Positions 43,142 to 54,300 of a stretch of 64,000 nt of DNA are shown here, piece after piece. Every line of letters starts with the position of its first letter. Within the stretch, counting starts at the first letter, position 1. The position numbers were made by a program, and so were the translations under genes. A model generated the notes under the pieces. It did no database searches. It was given only the letters and a program-made list of their open reading frames with translations, and was not told the origin of the DNA. Source of the stretch: Agaricicola taiwanensis. GTDB lineage: Bacteria; Pseudomonadota; Alphaproteobacteria; Rhizobiales; Methylopilaceae. The DNA lies in the NCBI RefSeq assembly GCF_014635245.1, contig NZ_BMCP01000001.1:744001-808000 (forward strand), given 5' to 3'.

Positions 43142-44356
43142 ATGCTGCATGCGCAGAATTCGTTTCGCACCGGCCCGGATGATCGGGGTCTCTTCGGCAA
43201 GTTCGGAGGCCGTTTCGTCGCCGAGACCCTGATGCCGCTGATCCTGGACCTAGAGGCTGCCTATGAGGCGGCCCGACAGGATCCGGAATACCGCGAGCAG
43301 ATGGATGGCTATCTCACCCACTACGTCGGCCGGCCAAGTCCGCTCTATTTCGCCGAGCGCATGACCGAGGATCTTGGCGGCGCCAAGATCTATTTCAAGC
43401 GCGAGGAGCTCAACCACACCGGCGCGCATAAGATCAACAATGTGCTAGGACAGATCCTCCTTGCCCTCCGCATGGGCAAGACGCGCATCATCGCCGAGAC
43501 CGGCGCCGGGCAGCACGGCGTTGCAACCGCCACGGTTTGCGCCCGTTTCGGTCTCAAATGCGTGGTCTATATGGGCGCCGTCGACGTCGAGCGGCAGAAG
43601 CCCAACGTCTTCCGCATGCGCATGCTGGGCGCGGAGGTCGTACCGGTTCAATCGGGCGCCCGGACGCTGAAGGACGCCATGAACGAGGCCCTGAGGGACT
43701 GGGTCACCAATGTCCACGACACCTTCTATTGCATTGGCACGGCCGCCGGCCCGCATCCCTATCCGGCCATGGTGCGCGATTTCCAGTGCGTCATCGGCAA
43801 TGAAGTGCGCGAGCAGATGATGGAGCGCGAGGGCCGCCTGCCGGACAGCCTGATCGCCTGCATCGGCGGCGGTTCGAACGCCATCGGGCTGTTCCATCCG
43901 TTCCTCGATGATCCCGATGTCGCGATCTATGGCGTTGAAGCCTCGGGAAAGGGCCTCGATACCAATGAACACGCCGCCTCGCTCACCAAGGGCCGCCCGG
44001 GCGTTCTCCATGGCAACCGCACCTATCTCCTGATGGATCCCGATGGTCAGATCGAAGAGGCCCATTCGGTCTCCGCCGGCCTGGACTATCCCGGCATCGG
44101 TCCGGAGCACGCCTGGCTGAAGGACAGCGGCCGCGTTACCTATCTGACCGCCACCGATCAGGAGGCGCTGGACGCCTTCCAGACCTGCTCGCGTCTTGAA
44201 GGCATCATTCCGGCCCTGGAGCCGGCACACGCGCTCGCGAAGGTTATCGAACTTGCGCCGAAGCTGCCGAAGGAACACATCATGGTGCTCTGCCTGTCCG
44301 GTCGCGGCGATAAGGACATCTTCACCGTGGCTGACGCCATCGGAGCCAGCCTGTGA
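43142..44356 (+). CDS. trpB: Tryptophan synthase beta chain
   Basis: A 404-residue PLP enzyme joining indole and serine. [20 protein letters not shown], then [15 protein letters not shown] with the PLP-binding lysine, and [13 protein letters not shown], and GGGSNAIG for phosphate binding. It overlaps trpA by four bases, matching the alpha2-beta2 complex. Confidence 0.97.
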   Translation: MLHAQNSFRTGPDDRGLFGKFGGRFVAETLMPLILDLEAAYEAARQDPEYREQMDGYLTHYVGRPSPLYFAERMTEDLGGAKIYFKREELNHTGAHKINNVLGQILLALRMGKTRIIAETGAGQHGVATATVCARFGLKCVVYMGAVDVERQKPNVFRMRMLGAEVVPVQSGARTLKDAMNEALRDWVTNVHDTFYCIGTAAGPHPYPAMVRDFQCVIGNEVREQMMEREGRLPDSLIACIGGGSNAIGLFHPFLDDPDVAIYGVEASGKGLDTNEHAASLTKGRPGVLHGNRTYLLMDPDGQIEEAHSVSAGLDYPGIGPEHAWLKDSGRVTYLTATDQEALDAFQTCSRLEGIIPALEPAHALAKVIELAPKLPKEHIMVLCLSGRGDKDIFTVADAIGASL

Positions 44357-45192
44357 CCACGACCCGTCTCGACACCCGCTTTGCTGAAACGCGCGCCGAG
44401 GGCCGCGCGGCGCTGGTCACCTTCGTCATGGCCGGCGATCCCGACCACACCACCTCGCTCGCCATCGTCAAATCCTTGCCGGGCGCAGGCGCCGATGTGA
44501 TCGAGCTCGGCATGCCCTTCACCGATCCCATGGCCGATGGCCCCGCGATCCAGGCGGCGGGCCTGCGCGCGCTGAAATCGGGTGAAACGCTGACCAAGAC
44601 GCTGCACCTCGTCGCCACCTTCCGCGAGGAGGACCAGACGACCCCGGTGGTGCTCATGGGCTATTACAATCCCATCTACATCTATGGCGTCGACCGCTTC
44701 CTCACCGACGCAAAGAAGGCCGGGGTGGATGGCCTCATCATCGTCGATCTGCCGCCGGAAGAAGACGACGAGCTCTGCCTTCCGGCGATGAAGGCCGGCA
44801 TCAACTTCATTCGCCTGGCCACCCCGACCACGGACGACAAGCGCCTGCCGACAGTGCTGCGGAACACCTCGGGCTTCGTCTATTACGTCTCGATAACGGG
44901 CATCACGGGCTCCGCCACGCCCGACTTCTCAGTCGTTGGCCAGGCGGTCACCCGCATCAAGGCCAGGACCGATTTACCTGTTGCCGTCGGTTTTGGTGTA
45001 AAAACGGCTGAACATGCACGTGCCTTGGCCGCGAACGCGGACGGCGTCGTGGTCGGCTCCGCCTTGATCGACGCAATCAGGAAGAGCCTCGACGCCGAAG
45101 GCAAGGCGACGGAACAGACGGTCTCCGCGGTGGTTGCCCTGGTGTCGGAGCTTGCCTCCGGCGTCCGCGGCGCCCGCGTCGCGGCCGAATAG
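44353..45192 (+). CDS. trpA: Tryptophan synthase alpha chain
   Basis: A 279-residue TIM barrel that cleaves indole-glycerol phosphate. [20 protein letters not shown] carries the catalytic Glu and Asp. It starts at GTG 44353, overlapping the trpB stop as [17 protein letters not shown] matches the family. Confidence 0.96.
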   Translation: MTTTRLDTRFAETRAEGRAALVTFVMAGDPDHTTSLAIVKSLPGAGADVIELGMPFTDPMADGPAIQAAGLRALKSGETLTKTLHLVATFREEDQTTPVVLMGYYNPIYIYGVDRFLTDAKKAGVDGLIIVDLPPEEDDELCLPAMKAGINFIRLATPTTDDKRLPTVLRNTSGFVYYVSITGITGSATPDFSVVGQAVTRIKARTDLPVAVGFGVKTAEHARALAANADGVVVGSALIDAIRKSLDAEGKATEQTVSAVVALVSELASGVRGARVAAE

Positions 45193-45207
45193 TCAGGAGT
45201 AACGGTC

Positions 45208-46128
45208 ATGAACTGGATTACCAGCGTCGTTCGTCCGAAAATCCGCAGCCTCCTCGGTGCCAAGCGCGAGGTGCCGGAAAATCTTTGGATCAAATGCCCG
45301 GAAACGGGCCAGCTCGTGTTCCACAAGGACGTGGAAGCCAATCTCTGGGTCATTCCCGGCTCAGGCTATCACCTGCGCATGGGCGCCAAGCAGCGTCTCG
45401 CTTCCGTGCTCGATGGCGAATGGGAGGAGATTGCGCTTCCGGATGTGCCGGTGGATCCTCTCAAGTTCCGCGACGAGAAGAAGTACATCGACCGCCTGAG
45501 GGATGCCCGCAACAAATCGGGTGATCAGGACGCGGTGAAAGTCGCCGTCGGTCACCTCAGCGGCCTGCAGGTGACGGTGGGTGTCCAGGACTTCGGTTTC
45601 ATGGGCGGCTCACTCGGCATGGCGGCCGGCGAGGCGATCGTCAAGGGCATGGAGACGGCGGTGGAGCGCAAGACGCCCTTCATCCTCTTCATCGCTTCCG
45701 GCGGCGCCCGCATGCAGGAAGGCATCCTGTCCCTCATGCAGATGCCGCGCACGACCGTGGGCGTGCAGATGCTGCGCGAGGCGAAGCTGCCCTACATCGT
45801 CGTTCTCACCAATCCGACCACCGGCGGCGTCACGGCATCCTATGCCATGCTGGGCGACGTCCACATCGCAGAACCCGGCGCCCTCATCGGCTTCGCCGGC
45901 CCGCGGGTCATTGAACAGACCATCCGGGAAAAGCTGCCGGAAGGCTTCCAGCGCGCCGAATATCTGCGCGACCATGGCATGGTCGACATCGTGGTGCATC
46001 GCCATGAGATGAAGAACACGCTCTCGCGCCTTTGCCGCTTCATGATCAAGGCGCCGGCCATCGCCACGCCGACCATGGCGCCGGTCGCCTTGCCGGCCGC
46101 GCCAGTGGAGCAGGCTGCGGCCGAGTGA
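45208..46128 (+). CDS. accD: Acetyl-CoA carboxylase carboxyltransferase beta subunit
   Basis: A 306-residue carboxyltransferase with [17 protein letters not shown] and [16 protein letters not shown]. In most bacteria the N-terminus has a four-cysteine zinc ribbon; here only one cysteine remains (IKCPETGQ), and the second pair is replaced (VIPGSGYH). I know the same loss from Agrobacterium-type AccD, so it is probably a lineage trait. With AccA it makes malonyl-CoA. It lies between trpA and folC as in other Hyphomicrobiales. Confidence 0.96.
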   Translation: MNWITSVVRPKIRSLLGAKREVPENLWIKCPETGQLVFHKDVEANLWVIPGSGYHLRMGAKQRLASVLDGEWEEIALPDVPVDPLKFRDEKKYIDRLRDARNKSGDQDAVKVAVGHLSGLQVTVGVQDFGFMGGSLGMAAGEAIVKGMETAVERKTPFILFIASGGARMQEGILSLMQMPRTTVGVQMLREAKLPYIVVLTNPTTGGVTASYAMLGDVHIAEPGALIGFAGPRVIEQTIREKLPEGFQRAEYLRDHGMVDIVVHRHEMKNTLSRLCRFMIKAPAIATPTMAPVALPAAPVEQAAAE

Positions 46129-46132
46129 CGGA

Positions 46133-47449
46133 ATGAAATCCAGCGACGCGATCCTCGCGCGGCTGGTCGCGCTTCATCCGCGTGAGATCGATCTGTCGCT
46201 GGGCCGCATCGAGCGGCTCTTGGCCGCGCTCGGCCATCCCGAGCAGAGCCTGCCGCCGGTGATCCATGTGGCGGGCACCAATGGGAAGGGGTCGACGATC
46301 GCTTTCCTTCGCGCCATGCTCGAGGCGGAAGGCAAAGGCGTTCACGTCTACATTTCGCCCCATCTTGTCCACTTCCATGAGCGCATCCGCCTTGCCGCAC
46401 CCGGCGGCGGGCAATTGGTGAGCGAAACGGAGCTCGCCGAAGCGCTCGCCTATGTGGAAGAGGTCAACGCGGGCGCGCCCATCACGCTCTTTGAGATCAC
46501 CACGGCAGCTGCCTTCCTGCTCTTCGCGCGTCATCCCGCCGATGTTCTGCTGCTGGAGGTCGGGCTCGGCGGTCGGCTTGACGCCACCAATGTGGTGGCC
46601 AAGCCGTTGGCGAGCGTCATCACTCCCATCTCGCTGGATCACGCCAAGTTCCTGGGCAACCGGGTTACGGAAATCGCTTGGGAAAAGGCCGGTATCCTGA
46701 AGAAGGACGTGCCGGCCATCATCGCCGTGCAGGGGAATGAGGCCCGCGATGTGCTGGAACGGGCCGCCGCGCGGACCGGCTCTCCGATTCTGATCTCGGG
46801 GCAGGATTGGCAGGCGCGGGAGGAGCGGGGGCGCCTTGTGTTCGAGGATGAGAGCGGCCTTCTCGATCTGCCGCTGCCACGGCTTCAAGGACGCCACCAA
46901 CATGAAAACGCCGGCGCCGCCATCGCGACTTTAAGAGCACTGCCGCAGCTCGGCGTCACCGCTGGGAGCGTTGAGCGGGGCCTGCAGACCGTCGAGTGGC
47001 CGGCCCGCATGCAGCGCCTCACCAAGGGCGCCTTGGTCGAAGGCCTTAAGGAAGGCATCGAAATCTGGCTCGATGGCGGCCACAACGCCGACGGCGGTCG
47101 CGTCATCTCCGAGGCCATGACAGCGCTCGAGGAGCGGGTGTCCTGTCCGCTGATCCTCATTGTCGGCATGCTGAACACAAAGGATTCCGAGGGTTTCCTC
47201 AACTCCTTCGCCAGCATCGCCAGCGAACTTCACGCGGTGCCGATCGCATCGAGCGACGCCAGCCGAACGCCGGAAGAGGTGGCCCAGGCGGCGGCACGTG
47301 CCGGCATACCGGCCTTGCCCCATGCCTCATTGCAGGAAGCGGTCGCTGCCGTCCTGCGGCAGAGCGAAAGCCCCGCGCGCGTGCTGATCACCGGCTCGCT
47401 CTATCTGGCGGGTGAGGTGCTGGCGCTCAACGGCACGCCCCCACAATGA
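46133..47449 (+). CDS. folC: Folylpolyglutamate synthase / dihydrofolate synthase
   Basis: A 438-residue Mur-ligase-like enzyme that adds glutamate to dihydropteroate and folates. HVAGTNGKGSTIAFLRAML is the P-loop, and ISPHLVHFHERIRL and EVGLGGRLDATNVV are family motifs. It starts five bases after accD and runs into a bidirectional terminator. Confidence 0.95.
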   Translation: MKSSDAILARLVALHPREIDLSLGRIERLLAALGHPEQSLPPVIHVAGTNGKGSTIAFLRAMLEAEGKGVHVYISPHLVHFHERIRLAAPGGGQLVSETELAEALAYVEEVNAGAPITLFEITTAAAFLLFARHPADVLLLEVGLGGRLDATNVVAKPLASVITPISLDHAKFLGNRVTEIAWEKAGILKKDVPAIIAVQGNEARDVLERAAARTGSPILISGQDWQAREERGRLVFEDESGLLDLPLPRLQGRHQHENAGAAIATLRALPQLGVTAGSVERGLQTVEWPARMQRLTKGALVEGLKEGIEIWLDGGHNADGGRVISEAMTALEERVSCPLILIVGMLNTKDSEGFLNSFASIASELHAVPIASSDASRTPEEVAQAAARAGIPALPHASLQEAVAAVLRQSESPARVLITGSLYLAGEVLALNGTPPQ

Positions 47450-47476
47450 AAAAGGCCGGCGATGTGCCGGCCTTTT
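47449..47476. terminator. Bidirectional terminator between folC and trxA
   Basis: AAAAAGGCCGGC, a GATGT loop and GCCGGCCTTTTT form a symmetric hairpin with A's on one side and T's on the other, so it can end transcripts from both convergent genes. It overlaps the folC stop. Confidence 0.9.
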
Positions 47477-47498
47477 TAGTCGTCATCGCTTGCCGTGA

Positions 47499-47819
47499 TC
47501 AGACGGCGGCGTGGATCCATTCCGACAGCTTTGGCTTGGGCGCCGCGCCGACCTGCGTGGAGACATGTTCGCCGCCCTTGAAAATCAGCAGGGTCGGGAT
47601 GGAGCGGACGCCGAACTGCGCGGCAACGCCGGGGTTCTCGTCCACGTTGATCTTGGCGATCTTCACCTTGCCGGCGAGATCGTTGGAGATTTCCTCCAGA
47701 GCAGGGCCGATCATGCGGCAGGGACCGCACCATTCGGCCCAGAAGTCGACCACGACGGGCTCGGAAGCCTTGAGAACCTCAGCTTCGAAGCTCGAATCCG
47801 TTACCTTGACGGTAGCCAT
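47499..47819 (-). CDS. trxA: Thioredoxin
   Basis: A 106-residue thioredoxin with WCGPC at residues 30-34, preceded by VVVDFWAEW, and the cis-proline in [14 protein letters not shown]. It is a general cytoplasmic thiol reductant. It lies downstream of addA in the same direction with 75 bases between. Confidence 0.97.
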   Translation of the reverse strand: MATVKVTDSSFEAEVLKASEPVVVDFWAEWCGPCRMIGPALEEISNDLAGKVKIAKINVDENPGVAAQFGVRSIPTLLIFKGGEHVSTQVGAAPKPKLSEWIHAAV

Positions 47820-47894
47820 CTGAAAAACCTTTCGATTGTGCGGGACATCAAGTCCCGAGAGTCGGGTGGAAGCTATGCATCCGCACCCTGAACG

Positions 47895-50800
47895 TCAAGG
47901 AACAGACACAATCTGGGCGATGGCCGCATCGAGCACATCCCCCGGCAGGCGCTCAAGCCGCGGCAGTGCCGTCCAGAGGAGAGCGGCATTGATCGTTCGC
48001 CCCGGCATCATGCGCTGCAGCAGCGCGCGGTAAAGCGCGAGTTGGGCCACATAGGCCGCCGGCGGGTGCGCCGGAGGCTGCCGGTCGGTCTTCAGATCAA
48101 TCAGCAGAAGCGAGCCGTCCGCCTCTTCCACCAGCCGATCGATACGGCCCGATATCGCGTGAGTTTGGCCCGCGATCTCCACGCGGCCGGCGATTGTGAC
48201 CTCGGTGCGCGCATTTCCATGGAAGAGCTCCGCAAGAGAAGGGTCCGCGACGAGCGCAAGCGCTTCATCGATGATTCCGGCGGCATCGCCATCAGCCGTA
48301 TCCGGCGGCAGGTCCGCATGGCCGCCGCCCAGGAAGCGTTCCGCAGCGGTCCGGCGCGCATCCGCCGCAAGCCCCGGCAACCATTCCGCAAGACGGTGGA
48401 TGGCAAGCCCGCGCGCACGCGCAAAGGCGGGGCCAGCCGCACCGCCGAATGCGCGCACCGGTTCATGGGCCGCGGCCGCGGAAGGGCTGAGGCTGGGCAT
48501 CTGTGTTTCCGGAGCGAGCCGCGTGCGGGCCCAGGGAGGCGGTGTCAAGCTCATGAGCGCAGGCGCGGTGTGCGCTTCGCCCTCTGCCGTTCCCTCGGTT
48601 GCGCGAAAGCGCAGCGCCGGTTCTTCCACGCCTGGGAGCTGGAACTCCTGCGAGAGCGGCGCAAGACCATCCCGCACCAGCGCATACCAGCTCTGAGGGT
48701 CGATCTCCTGCGCATTGGCGCGCAGGGCGCCGGCAATGACGAGGTGATCTTCCGCCCGCGTCAGCGCTACATAGAGAAGCCGGCGATGCTCGGCTTCCGC
48801 GGAGGCGCGGGCCTGAAGCCGTGCTTCCGCCACGGCTGCGGGATCATCCCCCGCGCGCGGCGACCAGACCGGCAGCGGTCCATGGGCCGCCGTCGCGGGC
48901 AGCGTCAGCACACAGGCGTCCTGTTTTCCGGAAGGCGGTAGGCCGGAGTCGGCAAGCACCACCACCTTGGCCTCCAGCCCCTTGGCACCGTGAACGGTCA
49001 TGACCCGGACTTCGCCGGACGCGACGTCGAGGTCCCGCTTGATCTGGACTTCGGCCGCCCGCATCCAGTGCAGGAACCCCGCCATGGTGGGAATCTCGTC
49101 ACGGCCGAAGGCCAGCGCGAGGCCCAGGAACTCGTCGAGCACGTCATCGGCTTCCGGCCCAAGCCTTGCCCGGAACGCCCGCCGGCCGCCGTCGCGACCA
49201 AGCACCCGGCTGAAAAAGTCGAATGGCGCCATCTGGCGCGCCGCCTTTTGCCAGTCGCGGAACCGATCACGGGCGGTGGCGATCGCAAGGTCGTTCCAGG
49301 CTGCTTCCTCCAGGGCCTCCGCCAGGCTGCCTCGGCGCATGGGAGCAAAGGCAAGTAGATCAACATCGCTGAGGCCGAAGAGCGGGCTCTTCAGCACCGA
49401 CGCGAGCGCCAGATCGTCTTCGGGCTGAATGACAGCATCGCCGAGCGCCAGAAGATCGAGAACGGCGATGTGTTCGTTGAGTACGAGGCGGTCGGCGCCC
49501 GCCACCGGAATGCCTCTCAGTTTCAGCGCCCGAAGCGTGGCCTCAAAGAGGGGGCCACGGCTGCGCACGAGGATGAGGATGTCGCCCGGAGAGACCGGTG
49601 GCCGCCCGGCGTCCGGATCGCCCGTGGTCGTCCAGCGCCGGATCGCACTGGCGATGCGTTCGGCCAGGATGACATGCTGGCTCGTCGCACGCGCGGTGTC
49701 GAAGGGCGCATCCCAGGCGCTGTCGACCGTCACCGGCGGCTCGGCTCTCGCCAGCGGCCAGATCTCCACTACACCAGGGTGGCCCGCCCGCACGGTCTCG
49801 TGGATGGTGGCGGCGGCCTGAGCTTCGAGGCCCTGGTAGGCCTCGGGCCGCGAGAAGACGTGATCGACCGCATCAAGCACATCCGGCGTGGAGCGGAAGG
49901 ACTGCGTGAGCCTGACGTCGAAGAAGGACAGCTCCGCGTCCTGATGCTCTCGCATGTAGCGGCGGCGCCAGGCGTCGAAGGCCTCTGGAGCCGCGCCCTG
50001 GAAGCCGTAGATGGACTGCTTTTCGTCACCGACCGCAAAGACGGTCCGATGTGCGAATCCGCGCGCGCCGAAGCCGGAGGTGAACTCGGAGGTGAGCCCC
50101 GCAACGATCTCCCATTGATCCGGATTGGTATCCTGGGCTTCATCCACCAGCACATGATCGAGCCCGCCGTCGAGCTTGTAGAGCACCCAGCTTGCCGGCA
50201 CGCGCGTGAAGAGGTTCTTCGTCTTGGCGACGAGATCGTCGAAGTCGAGCGCGCCGCGCGCAGCCTTCGCCCGGGCATAGGCTGTGAGGATCGCATCGGC
50301 CAACGTCAGCAGGCCGTCGGTTCGCGTCAGCGCCGCCACGGCCCGCCGGCGTTCGGTAAGCTGGACAAGACGCGCCATCTCGGCGTCGAGACGCTCTGCC
50401 CAGGCGGGAAAAGCGTCACGGAAGCGCTTGGTGCCGAGGCGTGAACGCGGCTCGTCTTTCTGGGTGAAGAACAGGCTGCGGTAGAGCGCCCGCCGGACCA
50501 CCTCATCGGTGGCGGTGATCGCATTGCGCAGGAGCGAGCCGTTCTTGTGGTCGGCGGCAGTGCCTTCCTCGAAGGCCACGGCAAGATCGAGCCACTGTTC
50601 GGCAGGTATGCCCACCAGCACCTCATCATCGATAGTCGCGAGGCTGTCGCCCGGTGCAACGCCAAGCGCTGCCGCGAGCTCCGAAATGATCCCGGCCACT
50701 CCGGGGGTCGGCGCGCTTTCCGTGGCGCGGGCGAGAGGACCGCGCGCGCTGAGAAGCTCGTTCAAGGCTGAGGCGAAGGCGCTGTCGGTCGCCCCTTCGA

Positions 50801-51356
50801 TGACCGCGTTCATTGCGCGGCCGAGCCTGCTGTCCGGTTGGGCAGTGGCCCGCGTGATGATCTGGGCCTTGGCCGCCGCGATATGTTCCGCGGCGGTGCG
50901 GTCATCGAGCACCGAGAAGCGCGGCGTCACATTGGCCTCGAAGGGGAACTGCTGCAGAACCCTTTCGCAGAAGCCATGAATTGTCAGGATCTTAAGGCCG
51001 CCAGGCGTCTCCAGCGCCTGCGCGAACAGCCGCCGCGCCACCGCGCGCCGCGCCGGAGTGGGCCTCTCCTCGCCGAGCCGCTGCAACCGCTCATCGAGTT
51101 CCTCATCGGTCAGGCGCGTCCATTCGGCCAGCCAGCCGAACACCCGGTTCGCCATATTGGCGGCTGCGGCTTTTGTGAAGGTAAGGCAGAGAATGCGGCC
51201 GGGCGGCGTGCCGGCAAGAAGCAGCCGCACCACGCGCTGGGCGAGAACGTAAGTCTTGCCAGATCCGGCGTTGGCGGACACCCAGGCCGAAGCGCCGGGA
51301 TCGGAGGCGCGGCGCTGGCGGGCGACTGTCTCATCGCTGGGAGAACCGCGGCTCAT
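47895..51356 (-). CDS. addA: Double-strand break repair helicase AddA
   Basis: A 1153-residue UvrD-type helicase-nuclease. Walker A ANAGSGKTYVLAQRV at the N-terminus, ILTIHGFCERVLQQFPFEAN, VLVDEAQDTNPDQWEIV and KQSIYGFQGA are helicase motifs, and the C-terminal PD-(D/E)XK nuclease has LLLIDLKTDRQPP. With AddB it resects DNA ends for recombination. The start overlaps the addB stop by four bases. Confidence 0.96.
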   Translation of the reverse strand: MSRGSPSDETVARQRRASDPGASAWVSANAGSGKTYVLAQRVVRLLLAGTPPGRILCLTFTKAAAANMANRVFGWLAEWTRLTDEELDERLQRLGEERPTPARRAVARRLFAQALETPGGLKILTIHGFCERVLQQFPFEANVTPRFSVLDDRTAAEHIAAAKAQIITRATAQPDSRLGRAMNAVIEGATDSAFASALNELLSARGPLARATESAPTPGVAGIISELAAALGVAPGDSLATIDDEVLVGIPAEQWLDLAVAFEEGTAADHKNGSLLRNAITATDEVVRRALYRSLFFTQKDEPRSRLGTKRFRDAFPAWAERLDAEMARLVQLTERRRAVAALTRTDGLLTLADAILTAYARAKAARGALDFDDLVAKTKNLFTRVPASWVLYKLDGGLDHVLVDEAQDTNPDQWEIVAGLTSEFTSGFGARGFAHRTVFAVGDEKQSIYGFQGAAPEAFDAWRRRYMREHQDAELSFFDVRLTQSFRSTPDVLDAVDHVFSRPEAYQGLEAQAAATIHETVRAGHPGVVEIWPLARAEPPVTVDSAWDAPFDTARATSQHVILAERIASAIRRWTTTGDPDAGRPPVSPGDILILVRSRGPLFEATLRALKLRGIPVAGADRLVLNEHIAVLDLLALGDAVIQPEDDLALASVLKSPLFGLSDVDLLAFAPMRRGSLAEALEEAAWNDLAIATARDRFRDWQKAARQMAPFDFFSRVLGRDGGRRAFRARLGPEADDVLDEFLGLALAFGRDEIPTMAGFLHWMRAAEVQIKRDLDVASGEVRVMTVHGAKGLEAKVVVLADSGLPPSGKQDACVLTLPATAAHGPLPVWSPRAGDDPAAVAEARLQARASAEAEHRRLLYVALTRAEDHLVIAGALRANAQEIDPQSWYALVRDGLAPLSQEFQLPGVEEPALRFRATEGTAEGEAHTAPALMSLTPPPWARTRLAPETQMPSLSPSAAAAHEPVRAFGGAAGPAFARARGLAIHRLAEWLPGLAADARRTAAERFLGGGHADLPPDTADGDAAGIIDEALALVADPSLAELFHGNARTEVTIAGRVEIAGQTHAISGRIDRLVEEADGSLLLIDLKTDRQPPAHPPAAYVAQLALYRALLQRMMPGRTINAALLWTALPRLERLPGDVLDAAIAQIVSVP

Positions 51357-54300
51357 CCCTCGCCCCCTTCGTCACCGGCAATCGACCATTCACGTACGCG
51401 GGCGAGATGGTCGTAAGGGCCATTCGGCCGGCGCTTGAATTTCGGGTGGTCGAGAGAGGTGTAAGGCTGATCTTCCGCCTCGAAGCGGTCGATCAATTCC
51501 CTCAGCCGCAGCATGCTCTCTTCGGCAAGGGCGGGTGCGCTGGCGCCTTCCTTCGTTGGGTCGGACACCTCGCGAAGCTCCCCCGGCGGGGTGCCGCCCG
51601 ACAGCCGCACATAGAGCAGCGACGAGGCTTCGCTCGGTCGCACGGCATCGAAGCCTCCTCCGGCCACCATGGCCGCTTCCAACGGCAGCTGTGGCGCGAG
51701 ACCGACGCGGGCTTCCCTGGCACCGGGCGGGTTGCCGGTCTTGTAGTCGACGATGGCGAGCGTGCCGTCGGTGAAACGGTCGATCCGATCGGCTCGGCCT
51801 ATGAGCGCAAAGCGGCGTCCGGCCACCGTCGTCCACTCGCTGCGGCCCTCCTGCTCGACATGGCTTTCGGCAAGAGAGGGCCGCCGGCCGGCTTCCCAGC
51901 CTAGAAACCAGTCAGCGATCCGCAGGAAGCGTCGCCACCAGATCGCGGTCAGATCGTTCTGTTCCAGCGTGGCGAAAGCCTCCGCGCCCAAGGCGAGAAG
52001 CCGCTCGTGCGCATGAGGCATGCGTGGGTCGGCTCCCTCCGCAACGAAGCGGGCGAGGACATCGTGGATGATCGTGCCACGATCGGCGGCGCCTGGGGCG
52101 AGGCCGGGCGGGTCGAGCGGCTGCAGCTTCAGGACATGTTTTGCATAGATGGAATAGGGATCGCGGACAAAGGTCTCGATCTCGGTGATCGAAAGACGGG
52201 CAGGGCGCAGCGGCAGCGCCGGTTTTGGCTGCGGCGCGGCCGGCGCCGCCTCACGCGGCGCCTCGTCGAGAGTGCGCGCGAGTAGGACGTAGGCATCGCC
52301 ACGCGCTCGCGCTTCGCCCCAGACCTGATCCCCCGCGACCGCCGCGATGCGTTGCAGCCAGCGCGCCGGCGTGGAGGGCACGCCTTCACGCTTGAGCGCC
52401 CGGGTGACGATCACATCGGGGTGGGCGAACGCCTGAGCGAAGTCATGAGCGGCAAGACCGATCCGCCGCTCCGGCGGCGGTAGGCCGATCTGGCGGCGCA
52501 TGGGCCGGGACAGCCAGGGGTCGTTGCGCGTCTGCGGCGGCCAGATGCCCTCGTCGAGACCGGCGAGGATCAGGCGGTCGGCCGTGATCAGTCGCGCCTC
52601 CAGGAGGCCGAGGATGGTGATGCGGGCGTGAGAGGGGCGGAACGGCCGTGCCACGGCGCCGCCGATCAGGGTCAGGATGGCGGATGGATAGTCCTCAAGC
52701 CGCAGCGCCACCTCATTGCCTGACGCGGCGACACTCTCCAGCAGTGCCAGGAGTGCCGCCCCATCGCGATCGGCGAAGGCGGCATCGGCATCCTCGGGCG
52801 TGGCGCCGGCGATGCGAATGGCCTCGGCGTGTGCCTGCGCCAGGCTGCCGAGTGAGAGGCTTTGTGCCCGCAGATCCGCCAGCGGTGCCAGGGCGCGTTC
52901 CAACCGCGCGACCAGGTCACCCGCTGCATCCCAGTCGGCATCGGACATCCGGCGCCGATGGTGGCTGCGCCTGTCGCGGCGTGCTCTGGCCAGTGCCTCC
53001 CGCAGGCCAGCGATGCCGGGCGGTGGCATAATCCCGCGCAGCGCGCCAAGCTCCAGCGCGGTCGCCGCCCTTCTCATGGTGGCCGGATCGAGACCAAAAG
53101 CTGCCGTGCGATGCTGAATCAGGCCCAGCAGCGCGATCGGCGCGAAATCGGTCGCGGCAACCTCGGCGATGAGGCGCGCGAAGAGGCCGGCCGGCGTGGT
53201 CGAGAGCGGGCAGCCGGCGCTGTCTTCGACTTCGATGCCCCAGCGGCACAGCTCCGCCGTGACGCGACGCGCGAGATCGCGGTCAGGCGTAACGATCGCC
53301 ACCGAACGACCCTTGGTTTCCAAGGCTTCGCGAGCGGCAGCAGCCACGACCAGTGCCTCCTCGCGCTCGTTGGAGGCCTCTGCCATGGCCATTCCGTTCA
53401 GACCTCCGCCCCCCTGGTCCTGAACGAGGTGGGCCTCCAGCCAGCGATCGGTGGAAGCGGCCGGCCGCAACGCCGTCGAAATCAGTGCTACGCGCTCAGG
53501 CACGGGCGGTTCGGCGAGCGGCACCACATCTTTGCGCTCCACGCCGAGCGCCGCAGTCAGGCGTTTGAGGCCGCCTTGCGGGCTGGTGAAGCTGGCGGCG
53601 TCATCTTCCTCCAGCATCCGCCAGCTCGGCTCGTCGAGCAGGGTATCGAGCCCTGGGAGAACCACCGCGCCGTTCGGCAGTGAGGCGATCGATGCAAGAA
53701 GCGCGGCGGTGGCCGGGATTGATCCGGTGGAGCCGGCCGCGATGACCGGCCCCCGCGGTGGGTTCTGCCTCTTGTCCTCGGCAACCGCCCTCAGCGCACG
53801 GCTTCGGCGCCAGGCCGGATCGGAGCGTCCGAGCTCTTTGAGGTGATCTGGCCAATGGGCGATGGCAATGGCGAGGAAGTTCGCGGTGAGGCGCCAGGCC
53901 TCGTCATAATCTGCAGGCACCAGCCCAGAAAAAGCGCTCCAGTCGACCTCTTCGGTCTCCACGCTGTCGATGAGCTTGCCGAGTTCCCCTGCAAGCGACA
54001 GGGCCTCGGCGGGCGTTGTCGGCAGCAGCGGCTCTTCTCCTGGTGCTGCCCGGAGCATCTCCGCGCGCACGTTTGTCGCCCATGCCGCAACCAGGCGGGA
54101 GAGTGTGAGCTGTCGCTCCAGCAGACTCAGTGGAGGCGGCAGGCTGGGCGACGGGATGTCCTCCGCGAAGGCCTCCTCGTCCTCATCGACATCGCCCAGA
54201 GGTGCAATGCGCGGCAGCACGGCGACACCATGGGCCGCCCTGGCAACAAAGACCGCCTCAAGCGCACGGCAGGCGCGCCGGGTCGGCAGATAGATGGTGG

